A DNA stretch of 64,000 nucleotides from Opitutia bacterium Tous-C4FEB (lineage in GTDB: Bacteria; Verrucomicrobiota; Verrucomicrobiia; Opitutales; Opitutaceae). Within the stretch, counting starts at the first letter, position 1; each line of letters begins with the position of its first letter. Below the pieces are notes generated by a model. That model was not told the DNA's origin, made no database searches, and was given only the letters and a program-made list of their open reading frames with translations. Position numbers and translations under genes: made by a program. Where the stretch lies: NCBI GenBank assembly GCA_002304445.1, contig NEVA01000001.1, forward strand, positions 310,001 through 374,000. The letters run 5' to 3'. This document shows, piece after piece, positions 25,045 to 34,625 of this stretch.

Positions 25045-26700
25045 ATGATTTCCCACCTTCACCTCCGCCCTCTCGCCCTCGCCACCGTCACCGCCCTCTC
25101 GCTCCTTGCCGCTCCCGCCCACGCCGACGAACCCGCCGCCCTCGCCGAGCGCCGCGTCCGCGCCCACGTCACCTTCCTCGCCGATGATCTCCTCGAAGGC
25201 CGCGACACCGGCACCCGTGGCCATGGCCTCGCGATGAACTACGTCGCCGCCCAGTTCATGCGCCTCGGCTTGGAATCCGTCGGCGCATCCGGCTACCAAC
25301 AGCCCCTCGCGCTCCGCCAATCACGCCTCGATCTCGACGCGGGCAAATTCGTCATCCGTCGCGCCGGCAGCCCCGACGTCACCCTCGCCCCGATCAACGA
25401 TATGATCGCCCGCCCCGCCGCCGGCACCGCCGCGAGCGAGGTCACCGCTCCCGCCGTCTTCGTCGGCTTTGCGATTCACGCCCCCGAGTTCAACTACTCC
25501 GACTTCGCCGCCGGCATCGATGTGCGCGGCAAGATCGCCGTCGTCCTCGCCGGCTCGCCCAAATCCCTCCCCGCCACCGCCAAGGCCCACTATTCCCGCG
25601 AAAAAACCGCCGAGCTTGTCCGCCGCGGCGCCGTCGGCATCGTTTCCATCCTCACCCCCGCCGAGGAGAAACGCGCCCCGTGGGCCTTCACTGTCAACAG
25701 CGCACGCTTCGCCTCGATGCGCCTGATCAACCCCGACGGCTCCCTCCATGAGGCCTACCCCGAACTCCGCGCCACCGCCTCCGTCAGCCGCGCCGCCGCC
25801 GCCGCCCTCTTCAAACACGCTTCCCGCCAAGTCGACGCCGTCTTCGCCGCCGCCGAACGCAGCGAGCCCCAAGCTTTCCCGCTCGAAATCGAACTCGCCC
25901 TCGGCGGCCGCGCCACGGTTTCCGATATCACCAGCGCCAACGTCCTCGGTTGGCTCCCCGGTGCCGACCCCGCCCTCGCCGGCGAGCCCATCGTCGTCAC
26001 GGCGCATCTCGACCACCTCGGCATCGGCCCCGCGATCAACGGCGACTCCATCTACAACGGCGCCCTCGACAACGCCCTCGGCACCGCCGCCCTCATCGAC
26101 GCCGCCGAGCAACTCGTCGCCGGGCCCCGCCTGCGCCGCCCCGTGCTCTTCGCCGCCCTCACCGCTGAGGAAAAAGGCCTCCTCGGTGCGACGCATCTCG
26201 TAAGGCATCCGCCCGCCCGCGTCCGCCGTTTCGCCGCCAATCTCAACTTCGATATGCCCGTCATCCTCGCCCCCGTGCGCGACGTCATCGGCATCGGCGC
26301 CGAGCACACTTCCCTCGGCAATTCCCTCGCCGCCGTCGCCGGCAAACTCAACGTCACCGTCAGCCCCGACCCTACGCCCGACGAGGTCGTCTTCGTCCGC
26401 AGCGACCAATACCCCTTCATCCGCGCCGGCGTTCCCGCCCTCTTCATGAAAGCCGGCCAGAAAGGCCTCGACCCCAAACAAGACCTCGCCGCCCTCGAAG
26501 CCGATTTCCGCAAAACCCACTACCACAAGCCCAGTGACGACCTCACCCGCCCGATCCACTGGCCCTCCGCCGGGACCTTCGCCGTGCTCACCGCCGACCT
26601 CATCCGCGCCGTCGCCGACGACCCCGTCGCCCCCGCCTGGAAACCCGGCGATTTCTTCGGCACCCGTTTCGGTCCCGAAAAAGACGCCGCCAAACGCTGA
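25045..26700 (+). CDS. Exported M28 family zinc aminopeptidase with PA insert
   Basis: ATG 25045 (MISHLHLRPLALATVTALSLLAAPAHA) gives a good signal peptide; longer frames do not. The 551-residue product has an HVTFLADDLLEGRDTGTRGHGLA start, as in M28 peptidases, a PA-type lid (FVGFAIHAPEFNYSDFAAGIDVRGKIAVVLAG), then the catalytic domain. Zinc ligands and catalytic Glu are visible: VTAHLDHLG, GALDNALGTAALID, LTAEEKGLLGATHL (Glu pair), LNFDMP and HYHKPSDD. It would cleave N-terminal residues from peptides outside the cytoplasm. It is divergent from the DUF1016 gene; the two starts are 111 bp apart. Confidence 0.9.
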   Translation: MISHLHLRPLALATVTALSLLAAPAHADEPAALAERRVRAHVTFLADDLLEGRDTGTRGHGLAMNYVAAQFMRLGLESVGASGYQQPLALRQSRLDLDAGKFVIRRAGSPDVTLAPINDMIARPAAGTAASEVTAPAVFVGFAIHAPEFNYSDFAAGIDVRGKIAVVLAGSPKSLPATAKAHYSREKTAELVRRGAVGIVSILTPAEEKRAPWAFTVNSARFASMRLINPDGSLHEAYPELRATASVSRAAAAALFKHASRQVDAVFAAAERSEPQAFPLEIELALGGRATVSDITSANVLGWLPGADPALAGEPIVVTAHLDHLGIGPAINGDSIYNGALDNALGTAALIDAAEQLVAGPRLRRPVLFAALTAEEKGLLGATHLVRHPPARVRRFAANLNFDMPVILAPVRDVIGIGAEHTSLGNSLAAVAGKLNVTVSPDPTPDEVVFVRSDQYPFIRAGVPALFMKAGQKGLDPKQDLAALEADFRKTHYHKPSDDLTRPIHWPSAGTFAVLTADLIRAVADDPVAPAWKPGDFFGTRFGPEKDAAKR

Positions 26701-26767
26701 GCCGCACCCCGCTCACTTTTCGTTTCGCCCCCCTTGCTGAACGACCACACGTCGCCAGACTTTTTTT

Positions 26768-27496
26768 ATGAAACCTCTGCCCATGCTTTGCCGCCTCACC
26801 CTTCTGCTCGCGCTCGCCGCCGCCCCGATCCAAGCCGCCCCTGACGCCGCCGGCGCGATTTCCGGTAAAGTCGTCGAGACCATGAACGCCGCTTCCTACA
26901 CCTACGCGCTCATCGACACCGGCGCGAAAAAATCTTGGGTCGCAGCCCCGCAGTTTGCGGTGAAGGTCGGCGACACCGCCGCGATCGCCGATGCGATGCC
27001 GATGAAAAACTACCAGAGCAAGACCCTCAACCGCACCTTCGACGTCGTCTATTTTACCGGCAACATTTCGGTCAACGGCGCCCCCGCCGCCCCTTCCACC
27101 ACCGCCCCGATCGCCGCGCCCTCCACCGCCGCCCTGTCCCCAGGCCAACGGACGACGCCGGCCAAGACCGCGCCCGATCTCACCGGCATCAAGCGCGCCG
27201 AAAACGGCCAAACCGTCGCCGAAGTCATCACCGGCAAAACGAAATTCGCCGGCCGCCCCATCGCCATCCGTGCGCGCGTCGTGAAATACAACGCCCAGAT
27301 TCTCGGCAAAAACTGGCTGCACATCCAAGACGGCTCCGGCGCCCCCGGCACCAACGACCTCACCGTCACCACCGCCGCCACGGTCAAAGTCGGCGACCTC
27401 GTGCTCGTGACCGGCCAGCTCGGCACCGACCGCGATTTCGGCAGCGGCTACAAATACCCGCTCATCATCGAGGACGCGACCGTCGTCGTACAGTAA
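26768..27496 (+). CDS. Exported OB-fold protein, two-domain
   Basis: The 242-residue product starts with a signal peptide (about residues 1-23, LTLLLALAAAPIQAAPD). The first domain (residues 28-100) begins GAISGKVVETMNAASYTYALIDTG and includes MKNYQSKTLNRTFDVVYFTG. A Pro/Ala/Thr linker follows, then an OB-fold-like domain with FAGRPIAIRARVVKYNAQILGKNWLHIQDGSG and LVTGQLGTDRDFGSGYKYPLIIEDA. Similar two-part exported proteins occur in Geobacter-type bacteria and are labelled nucleotide-binding or OB-fold, with no proven function. It follows the M28 gene by 67 bp. Confidence 0.75.
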   Translation: MKPLPMLCRLTLLLALAAAPIQAAPDAAGAISGKVVETMNAASYTYALIDTGAKKSWVAAPQFAVKVGDTAAIADAMPMKNYQSKTLNRTFDVVYFTGNISVNGAPAAPSTTAPIAAPSTAALSPGQRTTPAKTAPDLTGIKRAENGQTVAEVITGKTKFAGRPIAIRARVVKYNAQILGKNWLHIQDGSGAPGTNDLTVTTAATVKVGDLVLVTGQLGTDRDFGSGYKYPLIIEDATVVVQ

Positions 27497-27710
27497 GCCC
27501 GACGCACGAACGTGCCCGGGCGATCAAGGCGGGGCGGGCTTTCCGATCCGGCCTCGGTTCACCCCGGCTGCAGTCGCCAGCCTCCTCCACGGCCGGCTCG
27601 CCGATAAAGTAAATCGCGGCCCCCGATCTAAGGTTTAATGATCAATAACGGTTGGAATTAAGGCCCCTCGGCATCCAGTCCCCAAAAAACCGAGTTTTTT
27701 AACCACCACG

Positions 27711-29390
27711 ATGATCCGCAAAATTTGGTTCGTTTTTTTCCTAGCTGCCGCGTCGTCCTTTGCGCAGCAAAGCTACGACCTTGTTGTTTACGGCGGTAGC
27801 GCCGCCGGCGTTACAACCGCCGTTGCGGGCGCGCGCCAAGGGCTCAAAACCGTCCTGCTGGAGCCGCGCGACCATGTCGGCGGACTCGTCAGCGGCGGAC
27901 TCTCCGGCACGGATGTAGGGAAGCGGGAAGTGATCGGCGGACTCGCCCTCGAATTCTATTTTCGCGCCGGCCGCCACTACGGCCTCAACCGCCATCATCA
28001 GGAACTCGCCTGGATGCCCGAACCCAAGGTCGCCGAAGCCATCTTCCGCGAGATGCTGAAAGAGGCCGGCGTCACCCTGCTCGAGCGCCATCGCCTCCGC
28101 GAGAAAACTGGCGTGCGCAAAGAAGGGACCCGGATCATCGAAATCACCACCGAGAATGGCGCCCGCTTTCAGGGGAAAATTTTCGTGGATACCTCGTATG
28201 AAGGCGACCTGATGGCGCAATCAAAGGTCAGCTATACCACCGGCCGCGAAAGCACCGCGCAGTACGGCGAGAGCCTGGCCGGCGTGCGCGCCCTCACCCC
28301 CAGCCACCAGTTTGCCGTTGAGATCCCTGCGCGCACGGCGGACGGCACGCTCCTGCCTGAAGTCTCCGGAGCGCCACGCGGTGAACCCGGCACCGCCGAC
28401 CAGCGGATTCAGGCGTATAACTTCCGCGTCATCGCCACCAATGTTGCGGCTAACCGCATTCCTTGGCCCAAGCCCGACAACTACGACGTCAAGCGCTACG
28501 AATTGCTGGCTATCTACCTCACGAAGATGACCCCTTACTTAGGCCGACCGCTGGATATCAACGAGGTCAACCTCCTCCGGGTCATACCCAACGGCAAAGC
28601 CGATTGGAATAACCGGGGCGGATTTTCCAGCGACTACATCGGCAAGAACTACGATTATCCGGACGGCGACTACGCCACCCGCGCCCGCATCTGGCGAGAC
28701 CACGAGGACTACCAAAAGGGCTTCTACTGGTTCTTGGCCAATGATCCCCGCGTGCCGAAGGAACTCCAGGCGCAGATGCGCGAGTGGGGACTGCCGAAGG
28801 ATGAGTTCGTCGATACCGGCCACTGGCCCCACCAGTTGTATATCCGCGAGGCGCGCCGCATGGTCGGACCATTCGTCGCCACGCAAAAAGACCTGCAAAC
28901 CGACCTCGTAAAGCCCGACGCCATCGCCATGGGCAGCTACGGCGCGGACTCGCACAACGTGCAACGCTTCGTCAACGACCGCGGATTTGTCGAAAACGAG
29001 GGCGACTTTCAGGTCTCAGCTTCCGTCAACCCGTACCACATCGCTTACCGCGTTCTCACCCCCAAGCGCGAGGAGATCACCAACTTGCTGGTGCCGGTTT
29101 GCTTCTCGGCCACCCACGCGGCCTATTCTTCGATGCGCATGGAACCCCAGTACATGATGCTCGGACATGCCGCGGGCATCGCCGCGCGGCTGGCAATCCG
29201 CGATCACGCGCCGGTGCAAGACGTCCAGATCGAAGATCTGCAGCGCCAGCTCAAGGCCGAGGGCGCCATCTTTCAGTACGGACCGGAGTATCAAGCCCAA
29301 GCGCTCACGATTCTCCGCCGCCGCTTCGCCGCACCTCCGCGCCAAGGCCCTCTGCCGTGGGGATATCCCGAGAAACGACAAGCAAGGTGA
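27711..29390 (+). CDS. FAD-dependent oxidoreductase, exported
   Basis: The 559-residue product starts with a short signal peptide (MIRKIWFVFFLAAASSFAQ). The dinucleotide-binding motif follows at once: YDLVVYGGSAAGVTTAVAGARQGLKTVLLE, then DHVGGLVSGGLSGTDVG, as in the FAD_oxidored (PF12831) family common in Verrucomicrobiota and planctomycetes. Later motifs are IFVDTSYEGDLMAQSKVSY, SMRMEPQYMMLGHAAGIAARLA and RQLKAEGAIFQYG at the end. The family probably oxidises sugars or similar secreted substrates; a substrate cannot be given. A small AT-rich hairpin (AAAAAAC-CGA-GTTTTTT, 27684-27700) lies just before the start. Confidence 0.88.
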   Translation: MIRKIWFVFFLAAASSFAQQSYDLVVYGGSAAGVTTAVAGARQGLKTVLLEPRDHVGGLVSGGLSGTDVGKREVIGGLALEFYFRAGRHYGLNRHHQELAWMPEPKVAEAIFREMLKEAGVTLLERHRLREKTGVRKEGTRIIEITTENGARFQGKIFVDTSYEGDLMAQSKVSYTTGRESTAQYGESLAGVRALTPSHQFAVEIPARTADGTLLPEVSGAPRGEPGTADQRIQAYNFRVIATNVAANRIPWPKPDNYDVKRYELLAIYLTKMTPYLGRPLDINEVNLLRVIPNGKADWNNRGGFSSDYIGKNYDYPDGDYATRARIWRDHEDYQKGFYWFLANDPRVPKELQAQMREWGLPKDEFVDTGHWPHQLYIREARRMVGPFVATQKDLQTDLVKPDAIAMGSYGADSHNVQRFVNDRGFVENEGDFQVSASVNPYHIAYRVLTPKREEITNLLVPVCFSATHAAYSSMRMEPQYMMLGHAAGIAARLAIRDHAPVQDVQIEDLQRQLKAEGAIFQYGPEYQAQALTILRRRFAAPPRQGPLPWGYPEKRQAR

Positions 29391-29721
29391 CCTGGTCTGC
29401 GACCGCGCGGCGGATCGACGCCGTAGCTACAATGCGGCCGACGCCTTCATCGGCCAACGTGTCGACCTGAGACGAGCGGCCGACGCCCGCTCGGAACTGC
29501 CCGATACCAAAGTCCTCTCCGCCATCTCGCCTTCGACGCCAGGGCCGGCCGCCGAACACCCAACTCGCGCTGGGGTCGCGCCGGGCCTAGCCCCCGGTGC
29601 TATGCAACGACCGACATTCGCGCGCGCCTTGATGCGTCGCCAAATTCGCGCTCGCGTCGGTTCCCCTTGCCGACCCAGCCACTTTGCCAGCACTTTGTAA
29701 AAAAATGCCAACACGCGCAGC
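29391..29721. other. Intergenic stretch before the restriction operon
   Basis: This 331-bp stretch separates the flavoprotein from hsdR. It is GC-rich with short frames on both strands, none with a family signature. A run of seven A (29699-29705) sits just before the hsdR start. I see no hairpin terminator, repeat or clear promoter in it. It may be decayed coding sequence, since parts of the plus frame look protein-like (DAFIGQRVDLRRAADARSEL), but this cannot be supported further. Confidence 0.4.
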
Positions 29722-32109
29722 ATGAACAAAAAGTTCCTCAGCGAACGCGACATCTGCACCAAGTTCATCACCCCCGCGATCTCCGCCGCCGGCTGGGACA
29801 TTCACTCACAGATTCGCGAGGAGGTCGGCTTCACCGACGGGCGCATCTACGTGCGCGGTAAGCTTCACGCTCGCGGCTCCCAAAAGCGCGCCGACTACAT
29901 CCTCTATTATAAACCCAACATCCCGCTCGCGATCATCGAGGCCAAGGATAACAACCACACCGTCGGCGCCGGTCTTCAGCAGGCACTCGACTACGCAGAC
30001 ACACTAGACCTTCCTTTCGTTTTCAGCAGCAACGGCGACGGTTTTCGTTTCCACGACCGCACCGCGACCAGTTCCGATATCGAGACCGATTTGGCTCTCT
30101 CCGAGTTTCCGTCCCCTGCGCGACTGTGGGCCAAATACACAGCGTGGAAAGGCATCACACCCACCGCCGAGCCCGTCGTTACCCAAGATTATTTCGCCGA
30201 CGGCACCAACCGAGCGCCACGCTACTACCAGCAGATCGCGATTAACCGCACCGTCGAAGCCGTCGCACGCGGAGAGGGTCGAAACCGCCACCTGCTCGTC
30301 ATGGCCACCGGCACCGGCAAGACCTACACCGCCTTCCAGATCATCTACCGCCTTTGGAAAAGCGGTCTCAAGAAACGCATCCTCTTCCTCGCCGACCGCA
30401 CTTCCCTCGTTGACCAGACTGCCCGCGGCGACTTCCGCCATTTCAAGGAGGCGATGACCATCATCCGCCACAAGCAGGTGGATACGGTCTACAACATCTA
30501 CCTCGCCCTTTACCAAGGCCTCTCCGATTCGAAAAATCCCGACGCCGACGCCTACCGCCAGTTTACCCCGGGTTTCTTCGATCTTGTCGTCGTGGACGAG
30601 TGCCACCGGGGCAGCGCTCGCGAAGACAGCAAGTGGCGTGAGATTCTCGACTACTTCTCCGCCGCCACCCACCTCGGCATGACCGCCACGCCCAAGGAGA
30701 CCGCCACCATTTCCAGCTCCGAATACTTCGGCGACCCGCTCTACACTTACTCGCTCAAGCAGGGCATCGACGACGGTTTCCTCGCTCCCTACAAGGTCGT
30801 CAAACTCACCCTCGATATCGACGCCGAGGGCTGGCGCCCGCCCAAGGGCTTTCTCGACAAGTCCGGCCAGCCCGTCGAAGACCGCATCTACAACCGCTCC
30901 GACTTCGACAAAACCATCGTCGTCGAGGAGCGCCGCCGCCTCGTCGCCCGGAAGATCACCGAGTTCCTCAAGGGCCACGACCGTTTCGCCAAGACCATCG
31001 TCTTCTGCGTGGACATCGAGCACGCCGAGGCGATGCGCTCCGAGCTCGCCAAGGCCAACTCCGACCTCGTCGCCGCCAACCCCAAATACGTGATGCAGAT
31101 CACCGGGGACAACCCCGTCGGCAAGGCCCACCTTGATGCCTTCATCAACCCGTCCGAGCGCTATCCGGTCATCGCCACCACGTCCAAGCTCATGACTACC
31201 GGCGTGGACGCCCAGACCTGCCAACTCATCGTCCTCGACGCCAACATCGGCTCCCCGTCCGAGTTCAAGCAGATCATCGGGCGCGGCACCCGCATCAACG
31301 AGGACTTCGGCAAGCACTACTTCACCATCATGGATTTTCGCAACGTCACCGCCCTCTTTGCCGATCCCGGCTTCGACGGAGACCCGGTGCGCGTAAAGGT
31401 TGCCACCGGCGATGACGATCTCTCCACCGTTGAGGACGAGACTGATGCCGCCACCGTGATCGACGAGCTCTCGGGCAGCCCCGTCGATTTTGTTGATCCT
31501 GCTTCGGCTCTTGGCGAAGGCGCCCAAGCCCCCTACGGCACCCGCCGCCAAAAAGTCGTCGTGAACGGCGTCGAGGTCACCGTCCTCAAAGAGCGCGTCC
31601 AATACCTCGGCGACGACGGCAAGATCATTACCGAGTCACTCCGCGACTACACCCGAAAAAACCTCCGCCGCGCCTACGCCTCGCTAGACGATTTCCTCGC
31701 CACCTGGCGCCACGCCGAGCGCAAGCGCGCCCTGCTCGACGAACTTGAATCCCAAGGCGTCCTCCTCGCCGCACTGCAAGACGAGATCGGCCACCCTCTC
31801 GATCCCTTCGACCTCATCTGCCACGTCGCTTACGACCGCCCCGCACTCACCCGCCGCGAACGCGCCGAACAGGTGAAAAAACGCGACGTCTTCGCCCGCT
31901 ACGGCCAGCAAGCCCGCGCCATCCTCGACGCGCTCCTGGACAAATACGCCGACGCCGGCGCCCTCGACCTCCAAAACCCCGAGATCATCCGCCTCGACCC
32001 CCTCGACCGCTTCGGCACCCCCGTGCAGATCGTCAAAACCTTCGGCGGTAAACCCGCCTTCGACGACGCCATCCGCACCTTGACCGACGAGCTTTACCGC
32101 CCGGCCTAA
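29722..32109 (+). CDS. hsdR: Type I restriction enzyme, R (motor and nuclease) subunit
   Basis: The 795-residue product has the HsdR order. The N-terminal nuclease shows RADYILYY (Asp near residue 58) and AIIEAKD (Glu-x-Lys, residues 73-75). Superfamily 2 helicase motifs follow: MATGTGKT (Walker A, near 194-201), VVVDECHRG (motif II), HLGMTATP (III), and STKLMTTGVD-type and QIIGRGTRINEDFGK motifs in the second RecA domain. The C-terminal helical part (from about 600) contacts HsdM. It translocates DNA from the recognition site and cuts unmodified DNA. Length is within the shorter HsdR range (EcoAI-like type). It leads an operon; hsdM starts 33 bp after its stop. Confidence 0.95.
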   Translation: MNKKFLSERDICTKFITPAISAAGWDIHSQIREEVGFTDGRIYVRGKLHARGSQKRADYILYYKPNIPLAIIEAKDNNHTVGAGLQQALDYADTLDLPFVFSSNGDGFRFHDRTATSSDIETDLALSEFPSPARLWAKYTAWKGITPTAEPVVTQDYFADGTNRAPRYYQQIAINRTVEAVARGEGRNRHLLVMATGTGKTYTAFQIIYRLWKSGLKKRILFLADRTSLVDQTARGDFRHFKEAMTIIRHKQVDTVYNIYLALYQGLSDSKNPDADAYRQFTPGFFDLVVVDECHRGSAREDSKWREILDYFSAATHLGMTATPKETATISSSEYFGDPLYTYSLKQGIDDGFLAPYKVVKLTLDIDAEGWRPPKGFLDKSGQPVEDRIYNRSDFDKTIVVEERRRLVARKITEFLKGHDRFAKTIVFCVDIEHAEAMRSELAKANSDLVAANPKYVMQITGDNPVGKAHLDAFINPSERYPVIATTSKLMTTGVDAQTCQLIVLDANIGSPSEFKQIIGRGTRINEDFGKHYFTIMDFRNVTALFADPGFDGDPVRVKVATGDDDLSTVEDETDAATVIDELSGSPVDFVDPASALGEGAQAPYGTRRQKVVVNGVEVTVLKERVQYLGDDGKIITESLRDYTRKNLRRAYASLDDFLATWRHAERKRALLDELESQGVLLAALQDEIGHPLDPFDLICHVAYDRPALTRRERAEQVKKRDVFARYGQQARAILDALLDKYADAGALDLQNPEIIRLDPLDRFGTPVQIVKTFGGKPAFDDAIRTLTDELYRPA

Positions 32110-32142
32110 ACGCCCCGCCCATCCCCCGCCTCCTTCGCCCCC

Positions 32143-33603
32143 ATGCCCAACATCGCCGCCATCATCAAAGCCGTGCGCAACATCATGCGCGACGAAGACC
32201 CCGGCCTCTCCGGCGACGCCCAGCGCCTCGAACAGCTCGGCTGGATGCTCTTCCTCAAAATCCTCGACGAGAAGGACCAGGAACTCGAACTCCTCCGCAA
32301 GGGCTACAAGTCCGTCGTCCCTCACAAATTCCGCTGGTCCACCTGGGCCGCCGACCCCGAGGGCATCACCGGCGACGAGCTCATCCGCTTCATCGACCAC
32401 CCCACCGACGGCCTCTTCGTCTCCCTAAAAGACCTCAAGGCCCCCCACGACCCCGCCCGCTCCGGCATTGTGCGCGAGGTCTTCGATTCGGTGAACAACT
32501 ACATAAAGTCCGGCGTGGCCATGCGGAAGGTCATCAACCAGCTCAACGGCTTCGATTTCAACAACGCCGACGACCGCCACATCTTCGGCACCATTTACGA
32601 AGACATCCTCCGCTGGCTGCGCGACGCCTCCGCCAAGGGCGAATACTACACCCCCCGCGCCATCACCCAGCTCATGACCACCGTCAGCGCGCCCCGCCTC
32701 GGCGAACGCGTGCTCGACCCCGCCTCCGGCACGGGAGGATTCCTCACCGCCGCCATCGACCACATCCGCCAAAACCACGTCCGCACCCTCGACGACGAAG
32801 CCTCCCTCCAGGCCTCCGTCACCGGCTGGGAATACAAACCCGTCTCCTACGTCCTCGGCCTCACCAACCTCGTCCTCCACGGCATCGAGGTGCCCGACTT
32901 CCATTCCCGCGACAGCCTCAAGACCGAGTATAACAGCATCGGCCCCCGCCAGCAGGTGGACCTCATCCTCGCCAACCCGCCCTTCGGCGCCGGCATCGCC
33001 GACGGCGTCGCCACCAACTTCCCCGCTGCCTACCGCTGCTCCGAATCCGCCGACCTCTTTCTCGTGCTGATGATCCAGCTCCTCAAAAACGGCGGCCGCG
33101 CCGCCATCGTCCTGCCCGACGGCTGCATCACCGGCGACGGCTACAAAGAGCGCATCCGCGAAAAACTCCTCACCGACTGCAACCTCCACACCATCGTCCG
33201 CCTGCCGCAGTCCACCTTCCACCCCGCCACCGTCTCCACCAACCTGCTCTTTTTCCAGAAAGGCGAGCCCACCCGCGAAATCTGGTATTACGAACACCGC
33301 CTGCCCGAGGGCCAGAAAAGCTACTCAAAGACGAAGGCCATCCAGTTCGAGGAATTCGCCCCGCTGCTCGCCTGGTGGGGTTCTTCCGAGAACAACTACG
33401 CCGCCCGCGTCGAGACCGACGTCGCCTGGCGAGTCCCCGTCTCCGCCCTCAAACGCGGCTTCGATCTGGATGTGAAAAGTCCGCGTTCGAGCGTGGAGGA
33501 GCGCGAACATGGCGTCGCCGATTGCCTCGCCGAACTTCGCGGCTCCATCGACCGCGTATCTGCCGCTCTCACTGAGCTCGAAAACGTTTACGCCGAGAAA
33601 TGA
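32143..33603 (+). CDS. hsdM: Type I restriction-modification DNA methyltransferase, M subunit
   Basis: The 486-residue product carries the HsdM N-terminal helical domain (residues 10-140, LEQLGWMLFLKILDEKDQEL) and an adenine methyltransferase core. Motif I is LDPASGTGGFL (residues 191-201), and motif IV is ANPPFGAGIA (278-282 for NPPFG), the gamma-type N6-adenine order. GEYYTPRAITQLMT, typical of HsdM, precedes motif I. The stop overlaps the hsdS start (ATGA, 33600-33603), so M and S are translationally coupled. It modifies adenine in the sequence chosen by HsdS. Confidence 0.95.
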   Translation: MPNIAAIIKAVRNIMRDEDPGLSGDAQRLEQLGWMLFLKILDEKDQELELLRKGYKSVVPHKFRWSTWAADPEGITGDELIRFIDHPTDGLFVSLKDLKAPHDPARSGIVREVFDSVNNYIKSGVAMRKVINQLNGFDFNNADDRHIFGTIYEDILRWLRDASAKGEYYTPRAITQLMTTVSAPRLGERVLDPASGTGGFLTAAIDHIRQNHVRTLDDEASLQASVTGWEYKPVSYVLGLTNLVLHGIEVPDFHSRDSLKTEYNSIGPRQQVDLILANPPFGAGIADGVATNFPAAYRCSESADLFLVLMIQLLKNGGRAAIVLPDGCITGDGYKERIREKLLTDCNLHTIVRLPQSTFHPATVSTNLLFFQKGEPTREIWYYEHRLPEGQKSYSKTKAIQFEEFAPLLAWWGSSENNYAARVETDVAWRVPVSALKRGFDLDVKSPRSSVEEREHGVADCLAELRGSIDRVSAALTELENVYAEK

Positions 33604-34319
33604 AGCGCATCGGCGATCTTCTGACCCGGCACAAGACACCCGTCGATGTGCAGGACGATGTGACCTATAAACAGGTCACCATCCGCACCAACTACAAGGG
33701 CGTCGTCCTGCGCGGCACCCAGTCGGGCGCGGCCATCCTTACCAAGAGCCAGTGGCGCGTCTCTGCCGATCAATTCATCCTCAGCCGCATCGACGCTCGC
33801 AACGGAGCCTTCGGTATTATCCCGCCGGAACTTGAAGGAGCCATCGTCACCAACGATTTTCTCGCTTTCGACATCAACGAGGCCGAGGTCGAGCGCGAGT
33901 TCTTCAGCGTCTTTCTTCAGTCTCCGCTTTTCCTCGAAGCCTGCATCAAGGCCAGTCGCGGCAACACCAACCGGAAACGTGTGGACGAGGACTTTTTCCT
34001 CAGTTTCCCCGTTAATCTGCCACCGATTTCGGAGCAGCACCGCCTAATCGCCAAAATCAACCGCGCCCGCGCCGCGTTGGCGACCGCCCAGCAGGAGATC
34101 TCCAACCAAGAGGACTTGGTGGCGAAGCTGAAGCAGGCGATTTTGCAGGAAGCGATCACGGGGCGATTGACGGCGGGCTGGCGCGCCGCGCAGACCGACG
34201 TGGAGCCCGCGAGCCAACTCCTCGCCCGCATCCGCGCCGAAAAAGCCCGCCTCGTCGCCGCCCTGCTCCAAGCCGTCCTCCGCGAAGCCTTCGCCCCCGC
34301 CGCCAGCGACGCGGCCTGA
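33600..34319 (+). CDS. hsdS: Type I restriction specificity subunit, half-size
   Basis: The 239-residue product is about half the usual HsdS length. It has a single target-recognition domain (about residues 1-145, TYKQVTIRTNYKGVVLRG ... ASRGNTNRKRVDEDFFLSFPVNLPP) followed by the conserved coiled-coil entry PISEQHRLIAKINRARAALATAQ, a helical spacer and KLKQAILQEAITGRLTAGWR. In full-length HsdS, a second recognition domain follows that point. Here the text goes straight to LLQAVLREAFAP, the usual terminal coiled coil, and stops. A half-size S can dimerise to read a symmetric site, so the system may still work. The 46 bp at its 3' end are repeated exactly at 35252-35297. Confidence 0.88.
   Translation: MKRIGDLLTRHKTPVDVQDDVTYKQVTIRTNYKGVVLRGTQSGAAILTKSQWRVSADQFILSRIDARNGAFGIIPPELEGAIVTNDFLAFDINEAEVEREFFSVFLQSPLFLEACIKASRGNTNRKRVDEDFFLSFPVNLPPISEQHRLIAKINRARAALATAQQEISNQEDLVAKLKQAILQEAITGRLTAGWRAAQTDVEPASQLLARIRAEKARLVAALLQAVLREAFAPAASDAA
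34256..34301 (+). repeat. 46-bp direct repeat, left copy (hsdS 3' end)
   Basis: This stretch encodes AALLQAVLREAFAPA near the end of hsdS. It is identical over 46 of 46 bases to 35252-35297 and in the same reading register. The two copies bracket the cassette with the 75-residue and DUF2335 genes. Confidence 0.97.
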
Positions 34320-34397
34320 TATTTGTTGCTCGACCGCCTCGTTTATCCATCCTCATAGCTTGAAATACCGGCCGCAGTGTCGATATTTCCAACCTAC

Positions 34398-34625
34398 ATG
34401 GGTAACTTAACCACCACGTTTTTGACCTCCGATTCCGATTTCACCACCGGTATGGGCACTGCTGTAAACTTGGGCGGCAACTTTTACGGTTTTAATTATG
34501 CACCCACGCCAGAAGCCGCCGATCTTCGAGCCCTCCGCTCCGATTGGGCCATAGTCGGGCAGGATGTTGCGAACGCTCTAATCCAGGTCGACGCCGACAG
34601 CCTATGCCTGACGGACAAGAAGTAA
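34398..34625 (+). CDS. Small protein of unknown function in the hsdS cassette
   Basis: ATG 34398 gives a 75-residue soluble protein (MGNLTTTFLTSDSDFTTGMG...). It has aromatic-rich NLGGNFYGFNYAPTPEAADLR in the middle and SDWAIVGQDVANALIQ near the end. It contains no membrane segment or signal. Base composition is clearly lower in GC than the restriction genes around it. Its end overlaps the DUF2335 gene by 22 bp in another frame, which suggests coupled translation and a joint job. I do not recognise a named family; the SDWxxVGxD motif seems familiar from short proteins of unknown function. Confidence 0.6.
   Translation: MGNLTTTFLTSDSDFTTGMGTAVNLGGNFYGFNYAPTPEAADLRALRSDWAIVGQDVANALIQVDADSLCLTDKK

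Noticed and set aside
25321-26559. 412-residue minus-strand frame opposite the M28 peptidase
   Set aside because: Low-complexity Gly/Asp/Glu sequence; the plus strand carries all zinc ligands of M28.
27684-27700. AAAAAAC-CGA-GTTTTTT hairpin before the flavoprotein gene
   Set aside because: Weak AT-rich stem with a 3-nt loop; it is noted in that gene's entry but not supported as a terminator or regulator.
29427-29801. 124-residue minus-strand frame before hsdR
   Set aside because: It has one hydrophobic stretch but overlaps the hsdR start and lacks any family likeness; probably chance.
30004-31602. Long (532-residue) open frame antisense to hsdR
   Set aside because: Glycine/valine/aspartate-rich translation is the usual mirror of a GC-rich coding frame; hsdR on the plus strand has full family motifs.
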